Shown: positions 51,368 through 61,051 of the stretch, piece after piece
How the letters are laid out: every line of letters starts with the position of its first letter
Numbering within the stretch: the stretch's first letter is position 1
DNA from: Natronosalvus vescus
Lineage (GTDB): Archaea; Halobacteriota; Halobacteria; Halobacteriales; Natrialbaceae
Length of the DNA: 64,000 bases
Assembly (NCBI RefSeq): GCF_023973145.1
Contig: NZ_CP099546.1
Location: forward strand, 744,001 to 808,000
Direction of reading: 5' to 3'
The notes under the pieces: generated by a model
What the model saw: the letters and a program-made list of their open reading frames with translations, nothing else
What the model was told of the DNA's origin: nothing
Databases searched by the model: none
Made by a program: the position numbers and the translations under genes

Positions 51368-52113
51368 ATGACTGATAACGAACGGGAGACGACCCCAACC
51401 GCTGCGGGCTACATCTATTGGCAGAACGGCGAGACAGCGTGCAAACGAGTCCGTGGGGCGAGAGCGACTACCAGCGCCACTACGTGTGGCCGGGCGTTCG
51501 GTCGATGCTCCCCGACCTCACTGGCAAACGGATTCTCGACGCCGGCTGCGGGATCGGCGAGTACACGAATCGTCTCCTCGAACGCGGTGGTGATGTCGTT
51601 GGCGTCGATCACAGCGCTCGAGCGATCGGGGTCGCGACCGACCGCTTCGGGGATCGGGCCACGTTTCACCACGCCGATCTCACCGAACCCCTCGCGTTCG
51701 CGGCCGACGACGAGTTCGACCTCGTGGTTTCGATCCTCGTTCTGGGACACATCGAACGCTGGCGACCGGTGTTCGAGGAGTTCCGCCGAATCCTCGCTGG
51801 CGACGGGGCGCTGCTGTTCGCAGTGATACACCCCATGCGACGGTACCGACGCCACCGTGACGAGTTCGATAGCTACTACGACGTCGATTCGCACACGCTC
51901 GAGTGGGGCGACACGGGGGCCACCGTCGAACAGTACCACCGGCCGATCGGTGAGGTCATCCACTCGCTCACGGAGAGCGGCTTTCGACTGGAGGCGTTTC
52001 GTGAGATCACCCCACAGGAGGGCTACAGGGAAGCGAATCAAGACCGGTACGAGACGGCCATGCACGAACCGGATACCCTCTGTGTACGGGCTCGTCCGGA
52101 TAGCGGTGACTGA
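51368..52113 (+). CDS. Class I SAM-dependent methyltransferase with an apparent N-terminal frameshift
   Basis: The main frame (TTG 51418 to 52113, 231 residues) has the SAM motif ILDAGCGIGEYTNRLLERGGDVVGVD and the family block SPWGESDYQRHYVWPGVRSML. The natural start of this family (GYxxW shortly before VQxSPWG) is found in another frame: ATG 51368 reads MTDNERETTPTAAGYIYW and then leaves the frame. Adding one G to the TGGCAGAA at 51419-51426 would join the two as ...GYIYWAERRDSVQTSPWG. So either a one-base deletion or sequencing error disrupts the gene, or translation starts at the weak TTG. Substrate unknown. It stands alone downstream of the flavoprotein. Confidence 0.75.
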
Positions 52114-52232
52114 TCGTATTTCCGGCCTACTGTGTGGGGGTGCCTCTCGTATCGGTGCCCTCGAGTTGATATGTTCAGCTACGCGCGTTCACACGCCTCA
52201 GCGCGTCATAGCATCGCGAAAAGAAACCCGGT

Positions 52233-52826
52233 TCACGCACCACGGGGTTCAGCCGCGGGCGGGGTGACGTCCTCCTCGAGGTGGCGTCCGCCGTAGGCAA
52301 CGCCCACCATCGAGAGGCCCGTGAAGAGCAGGCTCGCGCCGACTACGAAGCCGACGAACCAGGCAGCAGTCACGGGGAAGCCGGCAAAGAGGAAGACTGC
52401 CAGGACGAGCGAGAGGACGCCGCTGGCTGCGATCCAGCCACGGCCCGATCCGCTGCCCATGCGAAGGCTCGTGCCCAGTTCCGCCAGGCCGTCGACGATC
52501 AGGTAGCCGATGGCCAGCAGCGTGATGGTCATGAGGCCGATGATCGGGTTCACCAGGAGGAGGATCCCGGCCGCGATCGAAACCGCGGCGAGGACGACCT
52601 GCCAGCTCGTTCCCGTCCATCCTCTCGCGGTGTAGGCGTGTGCGCCGTGGACGACGCCGCCCAATACCAGCATGGCGCCGATGACGTAGGTGATCGCGAT
52701 TCCCGTGGCGACGGGAAGGATCATTGCGAGTAGGCCGAGTATCGCGACGACCGCACCCGCTAGCGCAAGTGTTCTCCATCCCTCTTCCAGGGAGTAGGCT
52801 CCGGTTTCAGTTGTAACTGTGCTCAT
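52233..52826 (-). CDS. HdeD-family membrane protein
   Basis: A 197-residue protein with six hydrophobic segments arranged as three pairs (GWRTLALAGAVVAILGLLAMILP, then ITYVIGAMLVLGGVVHGAH, and so on), the HdeD/DUF308 pattern. Bacterial HdeD is linked to acid resistance; the haloarchaeal role is unknown. The start ATG 52826 is supported by an ATCTATACA box at about 52859-52867 on the minus strand, about 35 bases upstream; an in-frame GTG at 52835 adds three residues. It is convergent with the methyltransferase gene. Confidence 0.85.
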   Translation of the reverse strand: MSTVTTETGAYSLEEGWRTLALAGAVVAILGLLAMILPVATGIAITYVIGAMLVLGGVVHGAHAYTARGWTGTSWQVVLAAVSIAAGILLLVNPIIGLMTITLLAIGYLIVDGLAELGTSLRMGSGSGRGWIAASGVLSLVLAVFLFAGFPVTAAWFVGFVVGASLLFTGLSMVGVAYGGRHLEEDVTPPAAEPRGA

Positions 52827-53119
52827 GGTATTCACCGGTAGAATGAACGTCGTGTGAGTGTATAGATCTTTTTGACGATTTGACAGTTCATCAGGGGAAC
52901 GGACTGGTTGATTCGGCTGAGCGACGACGCCGAGGCGTTGATATTCGGATCAGACCATCGGTACGCTGCTCGAGTTGCTGTAGTCGGCACGACGTGTGTC
53001 GTGATGGTTTGATTAGTAGGGCGGGTGTCGTGACTCGAGCGTGAATTGCTATGCGTCAGCCATACCGCTTCGAAACAACTGCCACCCCACAGCGTTGGCG
53101 TGCTCGCTGTTTCGTCGAG

Positions 53120-54142
53120 TTAGTCAGCCCAGTGGTGACAGGCCACCGATCCGATTCCCGTGTCTTCGAGGTCAGGATCCTCGACCTCACACTGCCGTTG
53201 ATCCCCCTCAGCCAACTCGGGCTTCAACTGGCATCGTGGATGGAAGTTACAGCCAGTGGGCGGATCGGCCGGATCCGGCGGCGTGCCCTCGAGGTGAATC
53301 CGGTCGTCCGACCGGCCACCAGTGCCGACGGTCGGCACGCTCGAGAGCAGCGACTGCGTGTAGGGGTGTTTGGGATCCTCGAACAGCGTCTCGACGTCGG
53401 TCAGTTCGACGATTCGGCCGAGATACATGACGGCCACACGGTCGGCGATATGCCGGACGACGCTCATGTCGTGGCTCACGAACAGGAACGTGAGGTCGTA
53501 CGTCGTCTGTAACTCCTCGAGCAGCGAGAGGATCTGTGCCTGTACGGAGACGTCGAGTGCACTCACCGGCTCGTCTGCGACGACGATGGATGGATTCAAC
53601 GCGAGGGCTCGAGCGATCCCGACGCGTTGACACTGCCCGCCGGAGAGCTCGTGGGAGAATCGGTTGAAGTGGTCGTTCGGATCGAGCCCGACGACGTTGA
53701 GTAGCTCGCGAACACGCTCGTTCGGGTTCTCGACGCCACCGTGAATGCTCATCGGCTCCTTGATAATTCGTCCGACGGTCATTCGGTCGTTGAGGCTGGC
53801 AGAGGGATCCTGGAAAATCATCTGGAGATCCCGCCGAATCCGTCGAAGCTCCGATCTGTCGAGGCTAGCGAGATCCTTGCCATCGTAGCGAACCGTGCCG
53901 GCTGTCGGTTCGTGTAACTGGAGAAGCGTTTCAGCCAGCGTGGATTTCCCGCAGCCAGATTCGCCGACGATCGCTAAGGTTTCCCCCGGATAGAGGTCGA
54001 AACTCACGCCGTCGACGGCTTTGACGTCACCGACGTGGCGATTGAGGATCCCGCTGGTAATCGGATAATACTTCTTCAGATTTTCGACACTCAAGAGTGG
54101 CTCGGTCGTCACACGCTCCTCGGTCGGTGACGGTATGGTCAT
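53120..54142 (-). CDS. dppF: Peptide ABC transporter ATP-binding protein (DppF/OppF type)
   Basis: A 340-residue ATPase with Walker A GESGCGKS (60-67), the signature LSGGQCQR, Walker B IVVADEP and the oligopeptide-transporter C-terminal region with clustered cysteines (TGCNFHPRC). The N-terminal VENLKKYYPITSGILNRHVGDVKAVDGV is typical of OppF/DppF. It overlaps the DppD gene by 4 bases. Both ATPase genes face away from the substrate-binding protein and permease genes, which lie on the other side of a 326-base region. Confidence 0.92.
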   Translation of the reverse strand: MTIPSPTEERVTTEPLLSVENLKKYYPITSGILNRHVGDVKAVDGVSFDLYPGETLAIVGESGCGKSTLAETLLQLHEPTAGTVRYDGKDLASLDRSELRRIRRDLQMIFQDPSASLNDRMTVGRIIKEPMSIHGGVENPNERVRELLNVVGLDPNDHFNRFSHELSGGQCQRVGIARALALNPSIVVADEPVSALDVSVQAQILSLLEELQTTYDLTFLFVSHDMSVVRHIADRVAVMYLGRIVELTDVETLFEDPKHPYTQSLLSSVPTVGTGGRSDDRIHLEGTPPDPADPPTGCNFHPRCQLKPELAEGDQRQCEVEDPDLEDTGIGSVACHHWAD

Positions 54143-55116
54143 CGGTGATACTCCTCCGTGTGGATGTAACAGGCGCTCATTCGTTGGGGGCCGAATTCGA
54201 CGTCGGGTGGGCGCTCCTCTTTACAGAGCGGTTTAGCGTCTGGACACCGGGGGTGGAACCGACAGCCGGATGGCGGGTTGGCGAGGTTCGGTGGCATTCC
54301 GTCTATCGGATCCAGTTCACCTGGATTGTCGATTCTGGGGACGCTGTTCAGGAACGTTCGCGTATAGGGATGTTTTGGGTCGGCAATGATCTCCTCGAGC
54401 GACCCTTTCTCGGCAATCCGACCGGCGTACATCACGATCACGTCGTCACACACCTCCGAGACGACGCCGAGGTCGTGCGTGATCATCAACAGCGCCATCT
54501 CTCGAGTCTCCTGCAATCGTTCGAAGAGATCGATCACCTGGGCCTGAATCGTCACGTCCAGTCCGGTCGTCGGTTCGTCCGCGATCAGCAAGTCCGGCTC
54601 ACACGCCAGCGCCTGGGCGACGAGTGCACGCTGGGCCATCCCTCCGGAGTACTCGTGTGGATAGCGGTTGACGGCTTCCTCCGCGTTCGGTATCCCGACC
54701 TCCTCGAGCAGGCTGATCGCCCGCTCGTGTGCCTCCTGTTTACTAACATCCTCGTGGGCACGAATCCCTTCCGCGATCTGGTAGCCGACCGTGTACGCAG
54801 GATCGAGCGCGGAGCGTGGCTCTTGGAACACCATCGCGATTTCGTTGCCGCGAATAGCGCGAAGTTCGTCGGTGCTCATCTCGAGTACGTCGCGCCCTTT
54901 CCAGCGGACGGTGCCCGATTTGATCTCGCCGGGCGATTCGATGAGGCGGACGATCGAACGAACAGACACCGATTTCCCACTGCCACTCTCTCCGACGATA
55001 CCGACGGCATTGCTGGGGGAGACCGTATAAGAAATGTCATCCACTGCAGACACTTCCCCTTCGCTCGTCCGAAAGGTGGTTGTAAGATTTTCAACCTCCA
55101 ATAACGGGTCTGCCAT
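54139..55116 (-). CDS. dppD: Peptide ABC transporter ATP-binding protein (DppD/OppD type)
   Basis: A 325-residue ATPase with Walker A GESGSGKS (43-50), signature YSGGMAQR, Walker B LLIADEP and the C-terminal cysteine region [15 protein letters not shown]. It pairs with DppF to drive di- or oligopeptide import. The start ATG 55116 ([11 protein letters not shown]) is the family start; the upstream open frame to 55227 contains cysteine- and histidine-rich leader sequence without resemblance. It is divergent from the substrate-binding protein gene at 55443. Confidence 0.92.
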   Translation of the reverse strand: MADPLLEVENLTTTFRTSEGEVSAVDDISYTVSPSNAVGIVGESGSGKSVSVRSIVRLIESPGEIKSGTVRWKGRDVLEMSTDELRAIRGNEIAMVFQEPRSALDPAYTVGYQIAEGIRAHEDVSKQEAHERAISLLEEVGIPNAEEAVNRYPHEYSGGMAQRALVAQALACEPDLLIADEPTTGLDVTIQAQVIDLFERLQETREMALLMITHDLGVVSEVCDDVIVMYAGRIAEKGSLEEIIADPKHPYTRTFLNSVPRIDNPGELDPIDGMPPNLANPPSGCRFHPRCPDAKPLCKEERPPDVEFGPQRMSACYIHTEEYHR

Positions 55117-55442
55117 TTGTGTACATCTGTGTGAGTGAGGACAAAGGCTTTTCCCTGGCCGGTTCGATTTATTCTCGTCTGAAGGAGACATACAAACGCA
55201 GGATGCGTCTGTCGTCCACATCTGCACACGTATTTCGGTGGTGGTCTCGGTATCGAAATTTCGTTTAATGATTTACGATACCTGGTCAATATCATTCAAT
55301 GCTAATTGGGGGCACGGACGCCACAACTTTCGGTAGAGAGGCGCCATCGGCACACTCTTCTCACTGTTTGTGTTTGTACTAATGTCTCCAAAACTGATCT
55401 AAACCAGCAGCTATAGGTGGATAGAACAGTATCCTAATAATC
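55117..55442. promoter_or_regulatory. Divergent control region of the split peptide transporter
   Basis: 326 bases without a gene. On the plus strand CTATAGG (55411-55417) lies about 26 bases before the ATG at 55443, consistent with a leaderless transcript. No clear TATA box was identified for the minus-strand ATPase genes. Because both halves of one transporter start here, shared regulation through this segment is expected. Confidence 0.5.
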
Positions 55443-57077
55443 ATGGACAATATGGAAGATCCTGGTGAGAATGTGGGTGAAAGAAGAAAATTCCTCAAGC
55501 TGGCCGGTGTCGTCGGTGCCAGTGCGCTCGCGGGGTGTATGGGTGGTGATGACGATGAAGACGACGGTAACGGGACACCCGACCTCGGCGACGACAACGG
55601 CAACGGAGACGATGAACCTGACGAAGTAACCGAGGGTGGAACGCTTCGAGTCGGCTACGAAGCCGACCTGACGGGACTGGATCCGCACAACATTTCGAGC
55701 GTCGTCTCGTGGAACGCGATATACAACATCTGTGAGACACTGATCACGTTCGACGACGGTGAAGCGGTCGGTCGACTCGCCGATGACTACGACGTCGACG
55801 GAACGACGTATACGTTCCACCTGAAAGAGGGCGTTCAGTTCCACGACGGCTACGGCGAGATGACCGCCGACGACGTGGTCTACTCGTTCGAACGTATGAT
55901 GGACGAGGAAGCCTCGACGAGTCCAGATCTGCTCGCGACCGTCGAGGACGTGCGTGCCGTCGACGAATACGAGGTCGAAGTCGAACTCCAGGAGACGTTC
56001 GGCCCGTTCTTACAGTATCTCGCCCGTGTCCACTGGGTCATCGTGCCAGAAGACGCCGTCGAGGAGCAGGGTGGGAACATCGACGACTTCCAGGAGCCGG
56101 TCGGCACCGGACCGTTCGCGTTCGAAGAGTACACCCCGGACAACAGCCTCGTGATGTCGGCGTTCGACGATTATCACGTCGAGGACGCCCCTCACGTCGA
56201 CGAGGTCGAACTAATCATTACCCCGGATCCGGACTCGCGCGTACTGGCACTACAAAACGACGACCTCGACTTCGCTCGTGAGATTCCGGGTCGACACGCC
56301 GAATCCCTCCAGAACGATGACGATACGAAAGTCGCCCTGAGCGAAGCAACCGGGTGGGCAATGATCCACATCAACTGCAGTGAACCACCGTGGGATGATC
56401 CCGCCGTCCGACGCGCCGCTGCCCACGTCATCGACCGCGATGCGGTTATCGACGCCGCACTCTTCGGCTTCGGGTCGGCCGGTGTTCAGCCGTTCCCGGA
56501 AGGAAACGTCTGGAACTACGACCTCGATAACGAACGCTGGCAGGATCTCGAGGAAGCCCAGCGCATCCTCGAGGAGGCCGGAAACCCGCTCGAGGGCGAA
56601 ACGCTCGAGATCAAAGTCACCAGCGAGTACTCCATTCAGGAAGCGATGGGCGAAATCATCCAGGCTAACTTCGCCGAAATCGGTGTCGACGTCGAACTCA
56701 ACAACCAGGAGTGGGGTACTCATCTCAACGACTTCGTCGAATCGAACTTCGGTGCGCTGTCGTTCTCGGTTCCCTACAAGGTCGACCCCGACCGCCACTA
56801 CTACGGGTTCCTCGTCGAAGACGGGTACAACAAGTACAACGACGAACAACCCGACGCCGACCGCGTCCGTGAGCTCCTCGAGCTTGGTCGCGACGAACTC
56901 GACGAGGACGAACGTCTCGATATATACGCCGAACTCGAGGGACTCGTCCAGGAACACGTTCCGTGGGTATCGGTCGCTCACACCGACGACATCAATGGCC
57001 TCCGTGCGAACGTTTATGGATTCGAGGAGTGGACGCTTCCGTACGACCGCTACTGGACGATGTGGGTCGACGAGTAG
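55443..57077 (+). CDS. Peptide ABC transporter substrate-binding lipoprotein (SBP_bac_5)
   Basis: A 544-residue extracytoplasmic lipoprotein. The Tat motif is R14-R15 (ERRKFLKLAG) and the lipobox cysteine is C32 in ALAGCMGG, followed by an acidic linker (DDDEDDGNG). The SBP family 5 core begins at GTLRVGYEADLTGLDPHN and has HLKEGVQFHDGYGEMTADDVVYSFERM and FAFEEYTPDN. It delivers peptides to the DppBC permeases. The start at 55443 is supported by the TATA element at 55411; a second ATG at 55452 is possible. Confidence 0.93.
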   Translation: MDNMEDPGENVGERRKFLKLAGVVGASALAGCMGGDDDEDDGNGTPDLGDDNGNGDDEPDEVTEGGTLRVGYEADLTGLDPHNISSVVSWNAIYNICETLITFDDGEAVGRLADDYDVDGTTYTFHLKEGVQFHDGYGEMTADDVVYSFERMMDEEASTSPDLLATVEDVRAVDEYEVEVELQETFGPFLQYLARVHWVIVPEDAVEEQGGNIDDFQEPVGTGPFAFEEYTPDNSLVMSAFDDYHVEDAPHVDEVELIITPDPDSRVLALQNDDLDFAREIPGRHAESLQNDDDTKVALSEATGWAMIHINCSEPPWDDPAVRRAAAHVIDRDAVIDAALFGFGSAGVQPFPEGNVWNYDLDNERWQDLEEAQRILEEAGNPLEGETLEIKVTSEYSIQEAMGEIIQANFAEIGVDVELNNQEWGTHLNDFVESNFGALSFSVPYKVDPDRHYYGFLVEDGYNKYNDEQPDADRVRELLELGRDELDEDERLDIYAELEGLVQEHVPWVSVAHTDDINGLRANVYGFEEWTLPYDRYWTMWVDE

Positions 57078-57148
57078 TCGATCCGTCGCCATCTCACGAG
57101 ATAGCATCACCTCACAACGCTTCACCCCCATATGACGCCAACTAACGT

Positions 57149-58099
57149 ATGACGCAGGTGCACGAGTACGCAATTAAACGAATTTTGTCGGCGATTCCGG
57201 TTCTCTTCATCGTCTCGTTCACGATAGTCGCACTCATTCGGATGGTTCCCGGGGATCCAGCCGTCATTATGCTCGGAACCGACGCCGATCCCGAACAACT
57301 CGCGGCGCTACGCGAGTCGATGGGGCTGAACCAGCCGTTGTATATTCAGTACATCGACTATATGTCCGGCGTCGTTCGTGGTGACTTCGGCTACTCCTAC
57401 ATGGGAGGGCAGTCAGTAACCGATGCAATTCTCCAGCGCCTTCCGATTACGATCTCGGTCGCAATCGGCGGATTCATCGTTTCCCTGGCCATTGCGATCC
57501 CGGCCGGAACGATTAGCGCTGTCAAACAGGATACCTCGAGCGACTACGCCGCACTCACATTCGGGCTGCTCGGCGTCTCCATTCCGAACTTTTGGCTCGG
57601 GATTATGTTGTTGATGGTGTTCGCCGTCTGGTTCGGCTGGTTTCCGGTTACCGGATACGTCTCACCACTCGACGATCCGATCGAGGGGATCCGCTATCTC
57701 GTCCTCCCGAGTATCACGCTCGGCACCGCAATGGCCGCGATCGTGACGCGGATGCTTCGATCGGAAATGCTCGAAGAAATCCGCATGGAGTACCCGGATT
57801 CGCTCCGAATGAAGGGCGTCAGCGAGATGACCGTCCTTCGTCACGTGATGAAGAACGCCTTCATCCCCGTGATTACGGTAATCGGGATGCAGGTCGGATA
57901 CCTCCTGGGTGGCACGATCGTCATCGAGGAAGTGTTCAGCATCCCCGGGATGGGGCGGCTATTGCTCGATGCGATATACAGCCGAGACTACATGATGTTA
58001 CAGGGTGTCGTACTGGTCTACACTGCCATGTTCATCGCGGTCAACGCGATCGTGGACATCACGTACTTCTACCTGAATCCAAAGCTGCAAGATCGGTAA
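57149..58099 (+). CDS. dppB: Peptide ABC transporter permease (DppB type)
   Basis: A 316-residue permease with six hydrophobic segments. DppB-type features include the N-terminal RILSAIPVLFIVSFTIVALIRMVPGDPA, the periplasmic region with ALRESMGLNQPLYIQYIDYM and the ATPase-contact EAA loop LRMKGVSEMTVLRHVMKNA. It pairs with the DppC permease, whose gene starts after a single spacer base. It lies 71 bases downstream of the substrate-binding protein gene. Confidence 0.94.
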   Translation: MTQVHEYAIKRILSAIPVLFIVSFTIVALIRMVPGDPAVIMLGTDADPEQLAALRESMGLNQPLYIQYIDYMSGVVRGDFGYSYMGGQSVTDAILQRLPITISVAIGGFIVSLAIAIPAGTISAVKQDTSSDYAALTFGLLGVSIPNFWLGIMLLMVFAVWFGWFPVTGYVSPLDDPIEGIRYLVLPSITLGTAMAAIVTRMLRSEMLEEIRMEYPDSLRMKGVSEMTVLRHVMKNAFIPVITVIGMQVGYLLGGTIVIEEVFSIPGMGRLLLDAIYSRDYMMLQGVVLVYTAMFIAVNAIVDITYFYLNPKLQDR

Positions 58100-58100
58100 T

Positions 58101-59000
58101 ATGAGCACGAAACTTCCATCACTGAGCGACTCCAGCGGCACCGAATCAGTACTGCGTCGCCGTACGAAGTTGTTCTGGCGTCGATTCCTGGCGAGCAAAC
58201 TGGCAGTCGTCGGTGCCGCGATTCTCTCGACGTTCGTGCTGGTCGGCGTGTTCGGCCCGTATCTCGCTCCCCACGACCCCGCGGCAATGAACCCGACACA
58301 CGCACTCGCGGAGCCGTCGCTGACGCATCCGTTCGGCACTGATCACTACGGACGCGATCTGTTCTCCCGTGTTCTCGCCGGCGCGCGGATCGCACTCATC
58401 GTTGCCCTTGGCGTCCCGGTTATCTCCATGACCATTGGCGTTCCCGTCGGTCTCGTCTCCGGCTACTTCGGCGGTCACGTCGACAACGTCCTGATGCGAC
58501 TGATGGATTCGTTGTTCGCGTTTCCGGCCGTCCTGCTCGGGTTGACACTCGTCGCCGTCTTCGGGACGGGACTGACAAACATCATCATCGCCATCGGTAT
58601 CGTGTTCATCCCACAGTTTGCCCGTATTACGCGCGGAAGCGCCGTCTCCGCCTCGAAAGAAGAACACGTGAAAGCGGCCAGGGCACTCGGTGGTTCCAAC
58701 GTCCGAATCATCGCGCTTCACATCTTCCCGTTCTGTATCTCTGCGATCATGGTTCAGGCGACGATCACGGCCGCCGCTGCGATCCTGGTGGAGGCGTCGC
58801 TCTCGTTCCTGGGTGTCGGGATGCAGCCACCGGATCCCTCCTGGGGATCGATGCTGCAGGTTGCCAAAGGATATCTCGGCCACGCATGGTGGTTCGGGTT
58901 CTTCCCCGGCGTGGCGATCATCTTCGCGGTAATGGGGTTCAACCTGCTCGGCGACGGCCTTCGGGACGTCCTCGATCCGCGGATGGATCCGGATCGGTAA
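58101..59000 (+). CDS. dppC: Peptide ABC transporter permease (DppC type)
   Basis: A 299-residue permease with an N-terminal cytoplasmic helix (RRTKLFWRRFLASKLAVVGAAIL), the DppC/OppC motif HPFGTDHYGRDLFSRVLAGARIAL and the EAA loop KAARALGGSNVRIIALHIFP. It completes the membrane part of the peptide importer. It is separated from dppB by one base, so the two are translationally coupled. It is convergent with the NUDIX gene. Confidence 0.94.
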   Translation: MSTKLPSLSDSSGTESVLRRRTKLFWRRFLASKLAVVGAAILSTFVLVGVFGPYLAPHDPAAMNPTHALAEPSLTHPFGTDHYGRDLFSRVLAGARIALIVALGVPVISMTIGVPVGLVSGYFGGHVDNVLMRLMDSLFAFPAVLLGLTLVAVFGTGLTNIIIAIGIVFIPQFARITRGSAVSASKEEHVKAARALGGSNVRIIALHIFPFCISAIMVQATITAAAAILVEASLSFLGVGMQPPDPSWGSMLQVAKGYLGHAWWFGFFPGVAIIFAVMGFNLLGDGLRDVLDPRMDPDR

Positions 59001-59055
59001 ACAGCGAGCAATCCCGGACTCTTTCGTTAAGCTGCCCAGATACTCGAGACTCGAG

Positions 59056-59580
59056 TCACTCCTCGAGAACGTTCAGTACCGAGCCGACGATCTGCCCCGT
59101 TGCCCCCCAGATCGTCGCGTCGTCGTATTCGAATTTCGGCTGGTCGGAGCCGTCGTACTGTTCCTGAAGCACCGCGAGCGGGACGAAGACGAGTTCCTCG
59201 ACCTCGGTCTCGCAGGGGTCGAACGTTGCATTCGGGTCGACGTGGCCGACGAATGGGACGATCCGGTACCCCGTTTCGGTCGCGACGTCATCGACGCGAC
59301 CGAGCAGGTCGACGTTCGTGATCGAGACGCCGGTCTCCTCGGTGAATTCGCGTAATGCCGTTTCCCGCGGAAAGTCGTCGCCCGGATTCGACCGTCCGCC
59401 GGGAAGCCCAATCTCACCGGCGTGTTCGTCCCGGTACGCGGTTCGTCGGATAAAGACGATCTCGGCCCCGGTCGAATCCGATTCGCGAATCGGGACGACG
59501 ACCGCACTATCCTGTAACGTCGGATCGGACAACTCGGTCGGGACAACTCCGGTGAGTCGGTTGGCGACCTCTCGTTTCAC
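59056..59580 (-). CDS. NUDIX hydrolase (CoA-pyrophosphatase-like)
   Basis: A 174-residue hydrolase with a Nudix box at about residues 60-84, GGRSNPGDDFPRETALREFTEETG. The REFTEETG catalytic helix is intact. The form GGRxxPGDD...TALRE is characteristic of CoA diphosphatases such as NudL, so cleavage of CoA or acyl-CoA to 4'-phosphopantetheine is the likely reaction. Its start codon overlaps the stop codon of the HAD gene by 4 bases, so the two form one unit with the HAD protein first. Confidence 0.88.
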   Translation of the reverse strand: MKREVANRLTGVVPTELSDPTLQDSAVVVPIRESDSTGAEIVFIRRTAYRDEHAGEIGLPGGRSNPGDDFPRETALREFTEETGVSITNVDLLGRVDDVATETGYRIVPFVGHVDPNATFDPCETEVEELVFVPLAVLQEQYDGSDQPKFEYDDATIWGATGQIVGSVLNVLEE

Positions 59581-60425
59581 AGATCGACTCCCCCATCCAC
59601 GATGGCCGAACGGTTTATTCGAAGCGCGTCTGGTACCGCTGCCAGTGAATCGACCGTCACGTCGGCCAACGGCTGCAAGCGTTCGCTCGTCCGTGCATCT
59701 CCGTCGTCGATGAACACGGCGAAATCGGCCACCTCGAACGCGAACCGGTCGTTCACGAAGTCGCCGACCATGACGACCGGTCGATCCTCACCCAGCGACT
59801 CGACCGTCCTGCGCTTGTCGACCGCTGACTGGTACGGGTGGACGTTTTCCGCTGGAATACCGACGACGTCTGCGACCGACTGGAGAATGTTCGTCGAGTC
59901 TCCGGAGACGATGTGCGGATCGTACCCGTTTTCGGACGCCCAGGCGACGACCTCCGGCGACACCTGAAGCGGCGTTGCCGTGTAGCCGACGACACGAACG
60001 ACCGTCCTCTCGCCCACGTCGGCGACGAGCTGTGCACCGGCCGGTGGCGTGTTGGTCTTCAGGTGGGACGTCTCGCGATCCATCGTCCGTTCGACTGCCA
60101 GCTCGACCTGGTCGGCGACGACTCTGGCAGGAAGGTCTCGTTCCTCGAACAACAGCTCTCGAGCCCGGTCGACCGTCATCTCGCAGTTCGACAGCGCCAG
60201 GCGAATCGGGACGTCCGCGGCGTCGAGCACGCTTCCCAGGGGATCGGTGGACTGGAAGGGCTCGAGATCGTCGCAAACGAGATTCACGAGGGCGAACTCG
60301 CCCTGGTTGCTCGGCGTGGCAGGAACCGACTCGAGCCAGTCGTATCCCGGTACAACCGTCTTTCGGACGACGGTCGTTTCACTGAGCGTGCCGGAGTTGT
60401 CGAAGGCGACGACCGGTGTTGTCAT
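59577..60425 (-). CDS. HAD-family hydrolase resembling a soluble P-type-ATPase phosphorylation domain
   Basis: A 282-residue soluble HAD protein. The nucleophile motif is FDNSGTL (D9), closer to the P-type ATPase DKTGT than to the DxDxT of phosphatases; VSGDS, DKRRTVESLG (lysine motif) and VVMVGDFVNDRFA (DxxND) complete the four HAD motifs. No membrane segments are present. A cap-like segment fills residues about 25-150. Soluble P-type-like HADs are seen in archaea, but substrates are unknown. It is co-translated with a NUDIX hydrolase (4-base overlap), suggesting a nucleotide-sugar, CoA or phosphate-ester substrate, by inference. Confidence 0.75.
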   Translation of the reverse strand: MTTPVVAFDNSGTLSETTVVRKTVVPGYDWLESVPATPSNQGEFALVNLVCDDLEPFQSTDPLGSVLDAADVPIRLALSNCEMTVDRARELLFEERDLPARVVADQVELAVERTMDRETSHLKTNTPPAGAQLVADVGERTVVRVVGYTATPLQVSPEVVAWASENGYDPHIVSGDSTNILQSVADVVGIPAENVHPYQSAVDKRRTVESLGEDRPVVMVGDFVNDRFAFEVADFAVFIDDGDARTSERLQPLADVTVDSLAAVPDALRINRSAIVDGGVDL

Positions 60426-61051
60426 CGTCCATCACTCCGTTTGACGGCACCGTTGAGACTGCAACTGGCGTCGATCATACCGTGTCTGGATACTGGTGTG
60501 TGACCGTCCGTGTGCCTCGCGAGTCCGCATCGAGGCTAATCGCCACGGTTTCTGGCAGATTCATGCCCCTCAATAACGTGCCAGATCCCATCAACCTTTG
60601 GAAAATAGCTGCAAATTCCGATATATTTCCTAACCTACGGTGTTGGTTATGAATCCTGTTCTCGGAATCCGCACAGAGTAGAATTATCACCAACGAAACC
60701 TTCCTCAAATGTACGAATTCACTGCCCGGTTCAGCGATGAATCGCCTCGAGTGGTCTCTCCATCGACTTCGGCAACTGTCTTCGGCTCTGCCGGAATGGA
60801 TCGAGGCTGGCTGTGCGCGCTAGCCCGCATCAAGCCCCTCGAGCACCCGGACGTGAACCGTGACGAGCTGGTTTTCGTCTCCTCCCGAGTGTGGGCGATG
60901 GGCCACCTCGACCGAACGTTCGTCTGTGGAGGGACGGGGCCTCATCTTCGATCGCGAATCGCCTTCGACGACCGTGTGCCCGTCGGCTACCCCCGTGATA
61001 CGGGTTGCTGCTTGCTCAGCCTTTTTGTGCCCGTTTCGCCTTGTGTCGGCA
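60426..61051. other. Intergenic region, no gene recognised
   Basis: 626 bases. A plus-strand open frame at 60709-61080 overlaps the next gene and lacks haloarchaeal composition, and other frames are interrupted or unlike coding sequence. The segment at 60600-60720 is AT-rich and may hold a promoter for the HAD-NUDIX unit or a remnant. No repeat, tRNA or terminator was identified. Confidence 0.5.
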
